A DNA stretch of 23,156 nucleotides from Comamonadaceae bacterium (GCA_027490555.1 JAIXXW010000192.1:1-23156); one strand, 5' to 3'. Counted from the first letter of the stretch, positions 8,134 to 15,767 are shown. Made by a program: numbers and translations. The notes: generated by a model not told the origin, from the sequence alone.

Positions 8134-9230
8134 TCAGACTGCTCATTTCTGACGACTCTGCTTTCATGCGCATCGCCATCCGCAAGATGGTGGAAAGTGA
8201 ACCCGACATCGAGGTCGTGGGCGAGGCCAAAACAGGCCAAATGTGTGTCGAGATGGCCCGCGAACTGCGGCCGGATGTGATCACCATGGATGTGGAAATG
8301 CCGGTGATGGATGGCCTGGAAGCCACCCGCCAGATCATGGCCACCAGCCCCTGCCCCATCATCATGCTCAGCAGCCTGACCGAGCGCAACTCGGTGACCA
8401 CCATCCGCGCACTGGAGCTCGGTGCCGTGGACTTCATCGCCAAAAAATCCTCTTTTGTCCAGCTGGACATTGTTCAGATCGGCGCCGATCTGGTCGAAAA
8501 GCTGCGTTACTGGGCCAAGAAAAAAACACGCGTGAGCACCCTGCAGGGCCTGAGCAGCGCAAGCGCGGGCCCCAAAACCGTGGGTACACCCGCTGCTGCA
8601 CGCCAGCTCAGGACCGTGCCCAATGGGCCGGGTGCCGGTCTGGTGGTGCTGGCCATCTCCACAGGCGGACCCGCCACACTGCCCATGGTCCTCAAAAGCA
8701 TGGGGCGCCTGCCCTGCCCCATGGTGATCGCCCAGCACATGCCCCCCATGTTCACCAGCGGTTTTGCCTCGCACCTGCGCAGCGAATGCGGACTGGATGT
8801 GATGGAAAGCACCGACCAGATGGAACTCAAACCCGGCATGGTGGTGATCGTCAAAGGCGGCACCGATGTCGTGGTGCGTGAACCTTTTCCGGGCAAGCTG
8901 ATGCTCTACCAAAAGACCGACCCGAACGCCGGCATCCACCCCAATGCGGACGTGCTGTTCCGCTCCGCAGCCGCCACCTCTTGCCCTGTGATTGCCGTGG
9001 TGATGACGGGCATGGGCAGCGACGGCATGCTGGGTGTCAAGGATCTGCTGGCCCGCAAAAATGCCCATGTCCTGGCACAAGACCCGGAAAGCTGCATCGT
9101 GGACGGCATGCCCGCGTCCACCATCAACGCCGGTCTGGCCAGTGCCGTGCTGGCACCCGCAGAGATTGGCACGCGCCTGTCCCGCCTGTGCGTCAACCGC
9201 ACAAATCCCTCATTTAAAACCGCTGTCTGA
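8130..9230 (+). CDS. cheB: CheB, chemoreceptor glutamate methylesterase/deamidase
   Basis: The 366-residue protein combines an N-terminal receiver (about 1-125, acceptor D54 in TMDVEMPVMDG) with a C-terminal methylesterase (about 168-355). The catalytic triad is visible: S177 in ISTGGP, H203 in AQHMPP and D298 in MTGMGSDG. It removes receptor methyl groups, opposing CheR, under phosphorylation by CheA. The receiver has K105 followed by K rather than the usual KP, a minor departure from the family. The linker at about 130-168 is Ala/Gly/Ser rich. It overlaps cheR by four bases, and the free receiver follows 12 bases downstream. Confidence 0.95.
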   Translation: MIRLLISDDSAFMRIAIRKMVESEPDIEVVGEAKTGQMCVEMARELRPDVITMDVEMPVMDGLEATRQIMATSPCPIIMLSSLTERNSVTTIRALELGAVDFIAKKSSFVQLDIVQIGADLVEKLRYWAKKKTRVSTLQGLSSASAGPKTVGTPAAARQLRTVPNGPGAGLVVLAISTGGPATLPMVLKSMGRLPCPMVIAQHMPPMFTSGFASHLRSECGLDVMESTDQMELKPGMVVIVKGGTDVVVREPFPGKLMLYQKTDPNAGIHPNADVLFRSAAATSCPVIAVVMTGMGSDGMLGVKDLLARKNAHVLAQDPESCIVDGMPASTINAGLASAVLAPAEIGTRLSRLCVNRTNPSFKTAV

Positions 9231-9242
9231 TAGAGAACGCCC

Positions 9243-9650
9243 ATGACCAAGAAACGCATACTCATTGTTGACGACTCCTTCGTGATGCGCGCCCTGTTGC
9301 GGGGCATCGTCACCTCCGACCCCGATCTGGAAGTCGCTGGCGAAGCCACCAACGGCCTGGAGGCCTTGCAACAGGTCAAGGAAATGGCCCCCGACCTGGT
9401 CTTGCTGGACATCGAGATGCCCCACATGGACGGCATCGAATGCCTCAAGCGCTTGCGCCTGATGAGCAAAGTCCCCGTGATCATCGTGTCGTCGGTGGCC
9501 CAGGCCGGATCGCCTCAGGCCATCGAGGCGCGCAAGTTCGGTGCCGCCGAGGTCATTGCCAAACCCTCTGGTGCCATGAGTCTGGACCTGAATGCCAAGA
9601 AGGGCCATGAAATTGTGACGGCCTCACGCCGCGTTCTGGGTCTGTCTTGA
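9243..9650 (+). CDS. Free receiver domain of CheB type
   Basis: The 135-residue protein is a lone receiver: acidic pair D10/D11, acceptor D56 in LLDIEMPHMDG, switch serines at 83-84 and K107-P108. The C-terminal part, KPSGAMSLDL, is characteristic of CheB receivers rather than motor CheY proteins, yet no esterase domain follows. It ends with a short basic tail. It may come from a CheB that lost its catalytic domain and now serve as a phosphate sink, a competitor or an adaptor-binding regulator. It lies between cheB and cheA with no terminator, so it shares their transcript. Confidence 0.92.
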   Translation: MTKKRILIVDDSFVMRALLRGIVTSDPDLEVAGEATNGLEALQQVKEMAPDLVLLDIEMPHMDGIECLKRLRLMSKVPVIIVSSVAQAGSPQAIEARKFGAAEVIAKPSGAMSLDLNAKKGHEIVTASRRVLGLS

Positions 9651-9698
9651 TTCGACAGACGCCCGACCCGACACCAAGCTCGAAAGGAGTGCAGGACC

Positions 9699-12600
9699 GT
9701 GTCTGACGATTTTCTGGAAACGATCTGGGCGCAGTACGCCGTAGAGACCGAAGAGCACATTGAAAGCATCGAGTCCTTGCTGGTCAAGGCCGATGGCGAG
9801 TCGCTCAATGCGGAAGAAGTGTCCGGGCTGTTCAGGGCTTTTCACTCGCTCAAAGGCCTCAGCCGGGTCATGGAGCTGGCGGCCCTGGAGGCCATTGCCC
9901 ATCGCAGCGAAGACTTGCTGGGTTTGGTGCGCGAAGGCCAGGCCGCCCTCGACAAAAACACCGTCGACCTGTTGCTGCGTTCTTTGGATGCGATCAAGGT
10001 GCTGTGCGAAAAAGCCGTGGCCGAGCGTGCCGATGGCGAAAAACCCGTGGCCCTGCTCCAGGAGCTCGAGCGGGCTTACAAAATGGTCAGCCAGGGCCAG
10101 GCCCTGACCGCTGCGCCTGCGCCAGCCCCAGCAGAAGCGGTCGCCAGCGCGCCTGAGCCTGCCGCCGCCGAAGCGGCACCGGCTGAAACTGTTCCCCCCT
10201 CCAGCGCCGCGTCCGAGCCTGTCCCCCCCGCTGCGCCCGTGCGCAGCACGCCCGCCAAAGCGGCCGATGGGACGACCGACAACCGCCAGGTGGTGTTTTT
10301 GCGCCTGATCAGCAACGGCCTGCCCATCCTCGAGCGCCTGGCCAATTCGATCGCCACCAAGCAAGACGGTGCCCAAATCCTGGCCGTGGCCAACGACATC
10401 CGCAAACCCTTGAGCTGGATGCTCAAGGGCTCGGGCAGCCTGGGCTATGCCGGGCTGGATGCGCGCATCGAAGAAATCATGCAAGCCCTGCCGGTGACCG
10501 ATCAGATCTCGCAGGCCGATGGCGAGCGCATGGTGGACGTCATCGTCGCCTTCCTGGACGACTTGAAAACCCTGGGCGAAACCACCGGGGTGGACCTCGG
10601 TGGTGAGTCCTTGGCCAAAATTCTGGCGCGCACCCTCAAGGAAAACCTGCTGCACCACCTGACCCAGGTCGAGGATCTGCTGCACAAGCTTGAAGCCCCC
10701 GGCGACACCCAGGACGAAGAATTGGCCAACCTGTTGTCCGAACGGTTTTCGCGCATCAACGGCTACCTGTCCTCGCTCTACCCCCAGTCGCGCAGCGACG
10801 TGCCTTTGTTGCTGGTGGACGCCTTTGCCCGCGCCGGTCGCAATCAGATGGGCATCTACAGCGAGGTCATCACGCTGTCACGCGATGCGCTGCAGTTCAT
10901 CCGTGACCTGCTGTCGGCCAGCGGTCGAAACCCCCTCAAGCAACCCGCCCTTCAGTCAGCCGACGAGCGTCTGCACCAACGCATCCGCGATTACCTGTGG
11001 TCCCACGACGACACCGGCGACACCCCTGTCGATGCCGTGCGCCAGTTTGTCGCGGCCATGAACATCCCCCAGGCCCTGGCCGAGTTGCTGTCCCCCGACA
11101 ACACCCGCGAGCTGATGGAATTGATCCAGGATGGCTCACAAGCCTACCTGATCAAGGCCCACCTGGAGTCTTCCGAGTCGGTGGCCACCGCCTTTTTGGA
11201 ATGGGTCCATGACAAAGGGCGCGTCATCACCAACCGCACCCTGATTGAAAACGACCTGAGCTGGTACGAGATGCTGTTCATCTCCAAGGCAGGCAGAGCG
11301 GCCATCGAACAGGACTTGCGCCAGATCGACCAAAGCTCGGGCCATGTGGTGCTGCTGGGCGAATTGGGCAAGGACGGCAACAAACATCCCTCTGCTGCAC
11401 CGAAAGCGGCTGCCGCTGCCAAGCCAGCGCCCGCTGCGGCAAGCCCCAGCGCTGCCCAACCTGCCTCTGCCCCATCCACCGCCTCACCCGCCCCCACTGC
11501 GGCCAAAGTCGCGGCACCTGCGGCCGCGCCTGCCAAACCTGCTGCGGCAGCCGCAGCGCCCGCCGCGGCCGCTGTGGCCGCCGTGCCGGCCTCGGCCCCA
11601 GAACCTGCTGCAACCAGCACCGAGTCGGCCACACCCGCCGCCAGCCCCAAGGCCACGGCACCGGCTGCGCGCTCGGGCGCGCCGGCGGCCAGCGCCTCCT
11701 CGAATGTGATCCGGGTGCCGGGCGAGATGCTCGACCAGTTCATGAACCAGATTGGTGAAATGGTGCTGGTGCGTGGCCAGTTGGCCCACATCATTGGCGA
11801 CCACCGGGTGCGCGATGGCTTGCACCGCTTGCGCCATGTTCAGGAAGACCACCTCCAGGACCCCCAGAGGCAGTTCAATGAACTGCAGCAACTGGCAGAA
11901 AACCTGGACGACCAGCTGCGCCGCCTGCAAGAAACCGACGCCCTGATCCAAGGGGCCCTCTCGCGCCTGCAAGACAGCGTGATGGGTTTGCGCGTGGTGC
12001 CCGTCGAATTGGTGTTCAAACGCTTTCCCCGCATGGTGCGCGATCTGGCGATGGCCCAGGGCAAACAAATCCGCCTGGAACTGCTGGGCCAGGAAGTCAA
12101 GATCGACAAAGCCATGGTCGAGTCGCTGGCCGACCCGCTCTTGCACATGGTGCGCAACAGCGCCGACCATGGCGTGGAAAAACCCGAGGACCGTCGTCAG
12201 GCAGGCAAGCCCGAGGAAGCGGTGATCCGCATCCAGGCCGAACAGCAAGGCAGCCGCATCGTCATCCGCGTGGTCGACGATGGCAAGGGGATTGACCCCG
12301 AACGGGTGCGCCGCAAAGCCGTCGAGCGCGGTCTGGTCAAGGAAGAAGACAGCCTGCAACTGAGCAAAGAGGACATCCTCAGCTTCATTTTCAGACCGGC
12401 TTTCAGCACCGCCGATGTCGTCACGGAAACCTCAGGCCGCGGCGTGGGCATGGACGTGGTGCGCACCAGCGTCATGCGTTTGGGCGGCACCATCCACCTC
12501 GATTCCGAGGTCGGTCGTGGCACCACCTTCACCATGCAAATGCCCTTGTCGGCCGCGGTGCAAGAAGTGCTCTTGGTCAACACCGCCGACCAAACCCTCG

Positions 12601-12995
12601 CCATCCCCGGTCGCTATGTGGCCGAGCTGGTCGAGGTCAGCCCCGATCAATACCAGACCGTCAAGGGCCGCACCGCCATCTTGTTGCGCGGCAACTTCCT
12701 GCCCATTGTCCGCCTCGAAGAAGTGCTGGGCTATGCGCCCGCGCCAGACGAGATCCACCGCTATGTGGTGGTCTTGAGCGATGGCCAGCGCACCCTGGGC
12801 GTCTCGGTGCACGAGTTTGTGGGTCGCCAGGAGCTGTTCACCAAGGACATCCATCCCCGTCTGGCGGCCTTGCCCGGCGTCGGGGGGGCCAGCATCTTGG
12901 GCGATGGCCGCGTGGTGCTCATCCTGGACGCCGCAGCGCTTTACCGCCTGGCCGAGAACCTGCAGACGCCCTACCATCTGCCGATCGCGGCCTGA
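9699..12995 (+). CDS. cheA: CheA-type chemotaxis histidine kinase, extended form
   Basis: This 1098-residue soluble kinase starts at GTG 9699, set by the strong site AGGAG at 9685-9689. An N-terminal Hpt domain carries the presumed phosphorylated H49 in FHSLKGLS. An Ala/Pro linker (about 136-197) leads to a helical region (about 198-563) that I cannot assign; its first part could be a degenerate Hpt. A second, very Ala-rich linker spans about 564-667. Then come the P3 dimerisation region (IRVPGEMLDQFMNQIGEMVL), the P4 ATPase domain with N box N820, D823, H824, G1 DDGKGID (860-866) and G2 GRGVGMD (913-919), and a CheW-like P5. No receiver is attached, and no obvious P2 domain is seen. Typical CheA proteins are about 650-750 residues, so this one is clearly enlarged. 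It should phosphorylate CheB and the receivers of this operon. Confidence 0.94.
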   Translation: MSDDFLETIWAQYAVETEEHIESIESLLVKADGESLNAEEVSGLFRAFHSLKGLSRVMELAALEAIAHRSEDLLGLVREGQAALDKNTVDLLLRSLDAIKVLCEKAVAERADGEKPVALLQELERAYKMVSQGQALTAAPAPAPAEAVASAPEPAAAEAAPAETVPPSSAASEPVPPAAPVRSTPAKAADGTTDNRQVVFLRLISNGLPILERLANSIATKQDGAQILAVANDIRKPLSWMLKGSGSLGYAGLDARIEEIMQALPVTDQISQADGERMVDVIVAFLDDLKTLGETTGVDLGGESLAKILARTLKENLLHHLTQVEDLLHKLEAPGDTQDEELANLLSERFSRINGYLSSLYPQSRSDVPLLLVDAFARAGRNQMGIYSEVITLSRDALQFIRDLLSASGRNPLKQPALQSADERLHQRIRDYLWSHDDTGDTPVDAVRQFVAAMNIPQALAELLSPDNTRELMELIQDGSQAYLIKAHLESSESVATAFLEWVHDKGRVITNRTLIENDLSWYEMLFISKAGRAAIEQDLRQIDQSSGHVVLLGELGKDGNKHPSAAPKAAAAAKPAPAAASPSAAQPASAPSTASPAPTAAKVAAPAAAPAKPAAAAAAPAAAAVAAVPASAPEPAATSTESATPAASPKATAPAARSGAPAASASSNVIRVPGEMLDQFMNQIGEMVLVRGQLAHIIGDHRVRDGLHRLRHVQEDHLQDPQRQFNELQQLAENLDDQLRRLQETDALIQGALSRLQDSVMGLRVVPVELVFKRFPRMVRDLAMAQGKQIRLELLGQEVKIDKAMVESLADPLLHMVRNSADHGVEKPEDRRQAGKPEEAVIRIQAEQQGSRIVIRVVDDGKGIDPERVRRKAVERGLVKEEDSLQLSKEDILSFIFRPAFSTADVVTETSGRGVGMDVVRTSVMRLGGTIHLDSEVGRGTTFTMQMPLSAAVQEVLLVNTADQTLAIPGRYVAELVEVSPDQYQTVKGRTAILLRGNFLPIVRLEEVLGYAPAPDEIHRYVVVLSDGQRTLGVSVHEFVGRQELFTKDIHPRLAALPGVGGASILGDGRVVLILDAAALYRLAENLQTPYHLPIAA

Positions 12996-13011
12996 ACGGT
13001 TTTGCTGTCCC

Positions 13012-13485
13012 ATGGCCCAGTTTCTGCATATCCGTGTCGAAGACCTGGACCTCTTGCTGCCTGCCCTGCAGGTGCACGAGGTCATCAGCCTGGAGTCCGA
13101 CGCCCGACCCAGCGATGCACATGCGCTGTGGCGCGACCAGGTTCTGGCCAGCTGGGACCTGGGCCAGGTCTTGCAACGCTGCAGCGCCCCGCAAAGCCGG
13201 GCCTACGGCGTGGTTTACAGCCTGAACGAGACCGACGCCCTGCCCGTCTTGATGCTGATCGATGAGGTGCTGGGCCTGCGCAAGCCCAAAGCAGACCAGT
13301 TGCACCGCCTGCCCGGTGCCAAAACCGTGGCACACCAGTGGTTTGACGCCTTGTGGGTGGACAGCGCACTGGGCTTCAAGGCCTATTGCGTGCGCAACAC
13401 CCTGCAGTCAGGGTATTTGCTTGCCCAGGAATCCGCTGCGCTGGATACCCCTGCTGAAGTCACCGCCACGCGCAAATCGGCCTGA
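13012..13485 (+). CDS. Small divergent CheW-like protein
   Basis: The 157-residue frame begins at ATG 13012, 16 bases after the cheA stop, and reads as one soluble CheW-like domain: an alternating strand pattern, LPALQVHEVISLE near the start and LPVLMLIDEVLGLRKP in the centre. Similarity to CheW is weak and rests on spacing, size and context. The frame stays open upstream through the end of cheA, but that part is out of frame with cheA and is only a shadow. No Shine-Dalgarno is visible before 13012, so coupling to cheA termination is likely. It would act as a coupling or regulatory partner of the CheA array and is the last gene of the operon. Confidence 0.75.
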   Translation: MAQFLHIRVEDLDLLLPALQVHEVISLESDARPSDAHALWRDQVLASWDLGQVLQRCSAPQSRAYGVVYSLNETDALPVLMLIDEVLGLRKPKADQLHRLPGAKTVAHQWFDALWVDSALGFKAYCVRNTLQSGYLLAQESAALDTPAEVTATRKSA

Positions 13486-13504
13486 TCTGGACCCTGGCCG
13501 GCGA

Positions 13505-14056
13505 TCACGCCAGGTTGTCCGGTTCCTCATCCGAGAACCCGGCCAAATCCTCTTGCACATCGGCCTGCTTGTCGGCCTGGCTGAGCTCCTCACGCAAGAA
13601 CTTCAGCACAATCACCTGGGTTTCGTAAGCGATCTCTGAACGGGTGATCCAGTCGGCCAGCTGCTGCATCGAGACAATCGCTTGCTCCGAAGACATTTCC
13701 GTGCGCTGGTACTTGGCACCGTACAAGAAAGCACGTTCTGCATACTTGATGGGGATGTAAACCCAGATGTCCGACTTGCCAGAGCGCACCTTCTGGAATT
13801 CTTCGGCCTTGGGCAAGGCCGGAGCGGCGCCGCCTTTGGCAGCGGCGAAAGCCGACATCTGTTGCCAATCGGCGGTTTTTTCAGCACCCGCAATGAAGGT
13901 TTTGTCCAGGTGCGCACAGCACAGCAGGGCCATTCCGCGGCGCAGGTTTTGCGCTTCTACAGAGCTGGAAGTCGAGGTCGTGACTTTTTCATAAGCCTGC
14001 TTCGCACGCTTTTTCAAAACCTCTGACTCATCGGCACTCTTGAACAGCGAAAACAT
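13505..14056 (-). CDS. Hypothetical soluble protein, convergent to the che operon
   Basis: The 183-residue frame starts at ATG 14056 (MFSLFKSADESEVLKKRAKQ) and ends 20 bases from the convergent CheW-like gene. An upstream in-frame start at 14140 would add 28 residues of poor coding character, so the shorter form is preferred; neither has a clear Shine-Dalgarno. The protein is charged and helical, with no signal peptide or membrane segment. A central part (KSDIWVYIPIKYAERAFLYG) looks conserved-domain-like, and the end is acidic (SDEEPDNLA). I do not recognise the family. Position between che and flagellar genes suggests, weakly, a motility-related role. Confidence 0.68.
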   Translation of the reverse strand: MFSLFKSADESEVLKKRAKQAYEKVTTSTSSSVEAQNLRRGMALLCCAHLDKTFIAGAEKTADWQQMSAFAAAKGGAAPALPKAEEFQKVRSGKSDIWVYIPIKYAERAFLYGAKYQRTEMSSEQAIVSMQQLADWITRSEIAYETQVIVLKFLREELSQADKQADVQEDLAGFSDEEPDNLA

Positions 14057-14228
14057 AGAAAAACTGTGGTGTAGAAGAAAACTGGGCTCATGCCCTGTGC
14101 AAAGAGGCATGCCTATGACCATGCCCAAGTGGGCAATCACGTCCCACAGGACACCTACATTTTAAACATTTTCATCAAAAATAAACTATTTGGGATTTGA
14201 AAATTGTTTTAATCTCAAAAAATGCGGT

Positions 14229-14279
14229 TCATCGGCAAGAATTTGCCGCTTTTTTCAATCATCGGCTCAAGTTTGCCGC
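14229..14279. repeat. Tandem imperfect 21-base repeat, period 30
   Basis: Copy one is 14229-14249 and copy two 14259-14279; both read TCATCGGC, five variable bases, then TTTGCCGC, with 17 of 21 positions identical. Each copy is internally an inverted repeat (CGGC/GCCG). Copy two overlaps the -35 element of the sigma-28 promoter; copy one looks like a terminator hairpin. It could be an old duplication or a pair of protein-binding sites. Confidence 0.7.
14233..14255 (+). terminator. Short intrinsic-terminator-like hairpin upstream of the flaG promoter
   Basis: CGGCAA (14233-14238) pairs with TTGCCG (14243-14248) over the loop GAAT, followed by C and six T residues (14250-14255). The shape is that of a short intrinsic terminator reading on the plus strand. 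No plus-strand gene ends nearby, so it could insulate the flagellar promoter from distant read-through. The six-pair stem is short, so activity is uncertain. Confidence 0.45.
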
Positions 14280-14293
14280 AGTGATGCCGAATC
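14267..14293 (+). promoter_or_regulatory. Sigma-28 (FliA) promoter of flaG
   Basis: TCAAGTTT (14267-14274), an 11-base spacer and GCCGAATC (14286-14293) closely match the enteric FliA consensus TAAAGTTT-N11-GCCGATAA. The predicted transcript would start near 14300, about 80 bases before the flaG ATG. This makes flaG a late (class 3) flagellar gene. Confidence 0.82.
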
Positions 14294-14380
14294 GAGATGA
14301 CGATGCCCCTTTTTGATCAGCCGCTGCTGCGGTTGTTCATGTCAGTCCTGTCGGCGGGGGCCTTGAACAGAGGATCCATC

Positions 14381-14749
14381 ATGAGCAACGACATCAGTGC
14401 CACCCGTCCGACCCCGACCACGGCCCCCATGCCCCCTGGTCTCAGTGTCCAGGCCGAAAAAGCCCAACGCCCACCGGCGGTGGATTCGCCCAAGCCTGCC
14501 GTCGCACCCCAACCCGATCCCCATGAGGCACGCCGCACTCTGGAAGAGGCCACCGAGCGTCTGAACAAGGAAATGCGTCGCAACAGCCGAGACCTGAGCT
14601 TCAGTGTCGACGATGTGGCCAACAAGGTGGTGGTGACTGTGAAGAACCGCGACGGGGAAGTGGTGCGTCAGATTCCCAATGAAGTGGTGCTGCGTGTGGC
14701 CCACAGCCTGGAAGACATGAAGGGCTTGCTGCAGGACGAAAAGTCCTGA
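14381..14749 (+). CDS. flaG: FlaG family flagellar protein
   Basis: The 122-residue protein has a Pro/Ala-rich, disordered first half and a C-terminal FlaG domain (about residues 48-118) with the typical RRNSRDLSFSVDD and GEVVRQIPNEVVLRVA segments. FlaG proteins influence filament length and flagellin export or assembly. The start is ATG 14381, supported by AGAGGA just upstream; a longer frame to 14297 lies over the predicted transcription start and is rejected. It stands immediately before the flagellin gene, which has its own sigma-28 promoter. Confidence 0.92.
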   Translation: MSNDISATRPTPTTAPMPPGLSVQAEKAQRPPAVDSPKPAVAPQPDPHEARRTLEEATERLNKEMRRNSRDLSFSVDDVANKVVVTVKNRDGEVVRQIPNEVVLRVAHSLEDMKGLLQDEKS

Positions 14750-14776
14750 AGTTTGCAAAAAAATTGCAGTGCCCGC

Positions 14777-14803
14777 TAAAGCTTGAACCACAGCTTCCGA
14801 ATC
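14777..14803 (+). promoter_or_regulatory. Sigma-28 (FliA) promoter of the flagellin gene
   Basis: TAAAGCTT (14777-14784), an 11-base spacer and TCCGAATC (14796-14803) match the FliA consensus and share the CCGAATC -10 core with the flaG promoter. Transcription should begin near 14810, giving a leader of about 100 bases before the flagellin ATG. Confidence 0.85.
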
Positions 14804-14845
14804 ACACAGTAACAGAGATTCACATCCGGGTTTCTGTACCAAACA

Positions 14846-14875
14846 GGCAGGTCCTACTCCCTTCGGGTTCCTGCC
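14846..14875 (+). promoter_or_regulatory. Hairpin in the flagellin leader
   Basis: GGCAGG (14846-14851) can pair with CCTGCC (14870-14875), and inside it C(UUCG)G at 14860-14865 could form a stable tetraloop. It lies in the predicted flagellin leader, well upstream of the AAGGAG ribosome binding site. It could stabilise the transcript or be a regulator target. No T tract follows, so it is not a terminator. Confidence 0.45.
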
Positions 14876-14909
14876 AACCTTTTGAAATCTCTCTTCAAGG
14901 AGTAAGACC

Positions 14910-15767
14910 ATGTCAGTGATCAATACCAACGTGAAATCTCTGGTTGCTCAGAATGCTTTGACTGTGAACAACCGCAGTCTGAGCAAGGCGATGGAGCAAC
15001 TTTCTACCGGCAAACGCATCAACACTGCAGCCGATGACGCTGCCGGCCTGGCCATTTCCAACAAAATGACAGCCCAAGTCCGCGGCCTGAACCAAGCGAT
15101 TCGCAATGCCAACGACGGCATTTCCATGATCCAGACGGCAGAAGGTGCTACCCAGGAAATCACCAACATGCTGCAACGCATGCGTGAATTGGCTGTTCAA
15201 GCGGCCAACGACACCAACACCGACACCGACCGCGGCTCCTTGGACGCCGAGTTCGAACAGCTCTCTGAAGAAATCAACCGCATCGCTGAAATGACCCAAT
15301 TCAACACGAAAGACGTGTTGGCAGGTGGTACAGGCGGTTCGGACCAAACCATGGTTTTCCATGTGGGTGCCAATGCCAGCCAGACGATTGAAGTCACCTT
15401 CAAAAACCTGACGACTGCATCCAGTGCAACTTTGTCTAGCGTGGCATGGGGCAGTGGTTCCTCTGGCTTCAACATTTCCACCCAGTCCAGGGCCAATTCG
15501 GCGATCAGCACGATCGACGATGCGATCGCCGCAGTGGACGAATTCCGCGCCGATCTGGGTGCCAAGGTCAACCGCCTGAACTACGCCGCAGACAATTTGA
15601 CCAACGTCTCTCAGAACACCGCCGCCTCGCGCAGCCGGATTCTGGATGCCGACTATGCCCTCGCCACCACAGAACTGGCACGGACGCAGATCATCCAGCA
15701 AGCCGCAACGGCCATGTTGGCACAAGCCAACCAGGCACCACAGTCTGTTTTGTCTCTCCTGCGTTAA
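14910..15767 (+). CDS. fliC: Flagellin (filament subunit)
   Basis: The 285-residue protein has the conserved D0/D1 ends of bacterial flagellin: MSVINTNVKSLVAQNAL at the N-terminus, STGKRINTAADDAAGLAIS at about 32-50, and QIIQQAATAMLAQANQ with a terminal LLR. The central part (about 140-200) is short and Ser/Thr/Gly rich, so D2/D3 domains are essentially absent. It is exported by the flagellar type III system and polymerises into the filament. AAGGAG lies eight bases before ATG 14910. Exposed Ser/Thr in the short centre (NLTTASSATLSS) would be natural O-glycosylation sites given the sugar genes downstream; this is inference. No fliD or fliS follows. Confidence 0.97.
   Translation: MSVINTNVKSLVAQNALTVNNRSLSKAMEQLSTGKRINTAADDAAGLAISNKMTAQVRGLNQAIRNANDGISMIQTAEGATQEITNMLQRMRELAVQAANDTNTDTDRGSLDAEFEQLSEEINRIAEMTQFNTKDVLAGGTGGSDQTMVFHVGANASQTIEVTFKNLTTASSATLSSVAWGSGSSGFNISTQSRANSAISTIDDAIAAVDEFRADLGAKVNRLNYAADNLTNVSQNTAASRSRILDADYALATTELARTQIIQQAATAMLAQANQAPQSVLSLLR

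Larger units (their letters stand above)
14057..14380. other. AT-rich intergenic region before flaG
   Basis: These 324 bases hold no convincing gene. The stretch at about 14157-14225 is strongly A/T rich and probably contains the promoter of the minus-strand hypothetical gene. The right part holds a tandem repeat with a terminator-like hairpin and a sigma-28 promoter, listed separately. An in-frame extension of flaG to 14297 exists but would start at or before the predicted transcription start. Confidence 0.6.

Noticed and set aside
9624..10685. Minus-strand open frame of 353 codons opposite cheA
   Set aside because: Low-complexity antisense of a clear Hpt/CheA region; no family resemblance.
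12781..13011. Upstream extension of the CheW-like gene into cheA
   Set aside because: These codons overlap the P5 domain of cheA in another frame and lack protein-like character; ATG 13012 after the cheA stop is the sensible start.
13493..13514. Inverted repeat CCTGGC/GCCAGG between convergent genes as a bidirectional terminator
   Set aside because: Only six pairs with a ten-base loop and no T tract on either side; not convincing as an intrinsic terminator.
14297..14380. Longer N-terminus for FlaG
   Set aside because: It begins at or before the predicted sigma-28 transcription start, and the ATG at 14381 has a good ribosome binding site.
14754..14768. Small inverted repeat TGCAA/TTGCA after flaG
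   Set aside because: Five pairs around an A run with no following T tract; likely chance in an AT-rich spacer.
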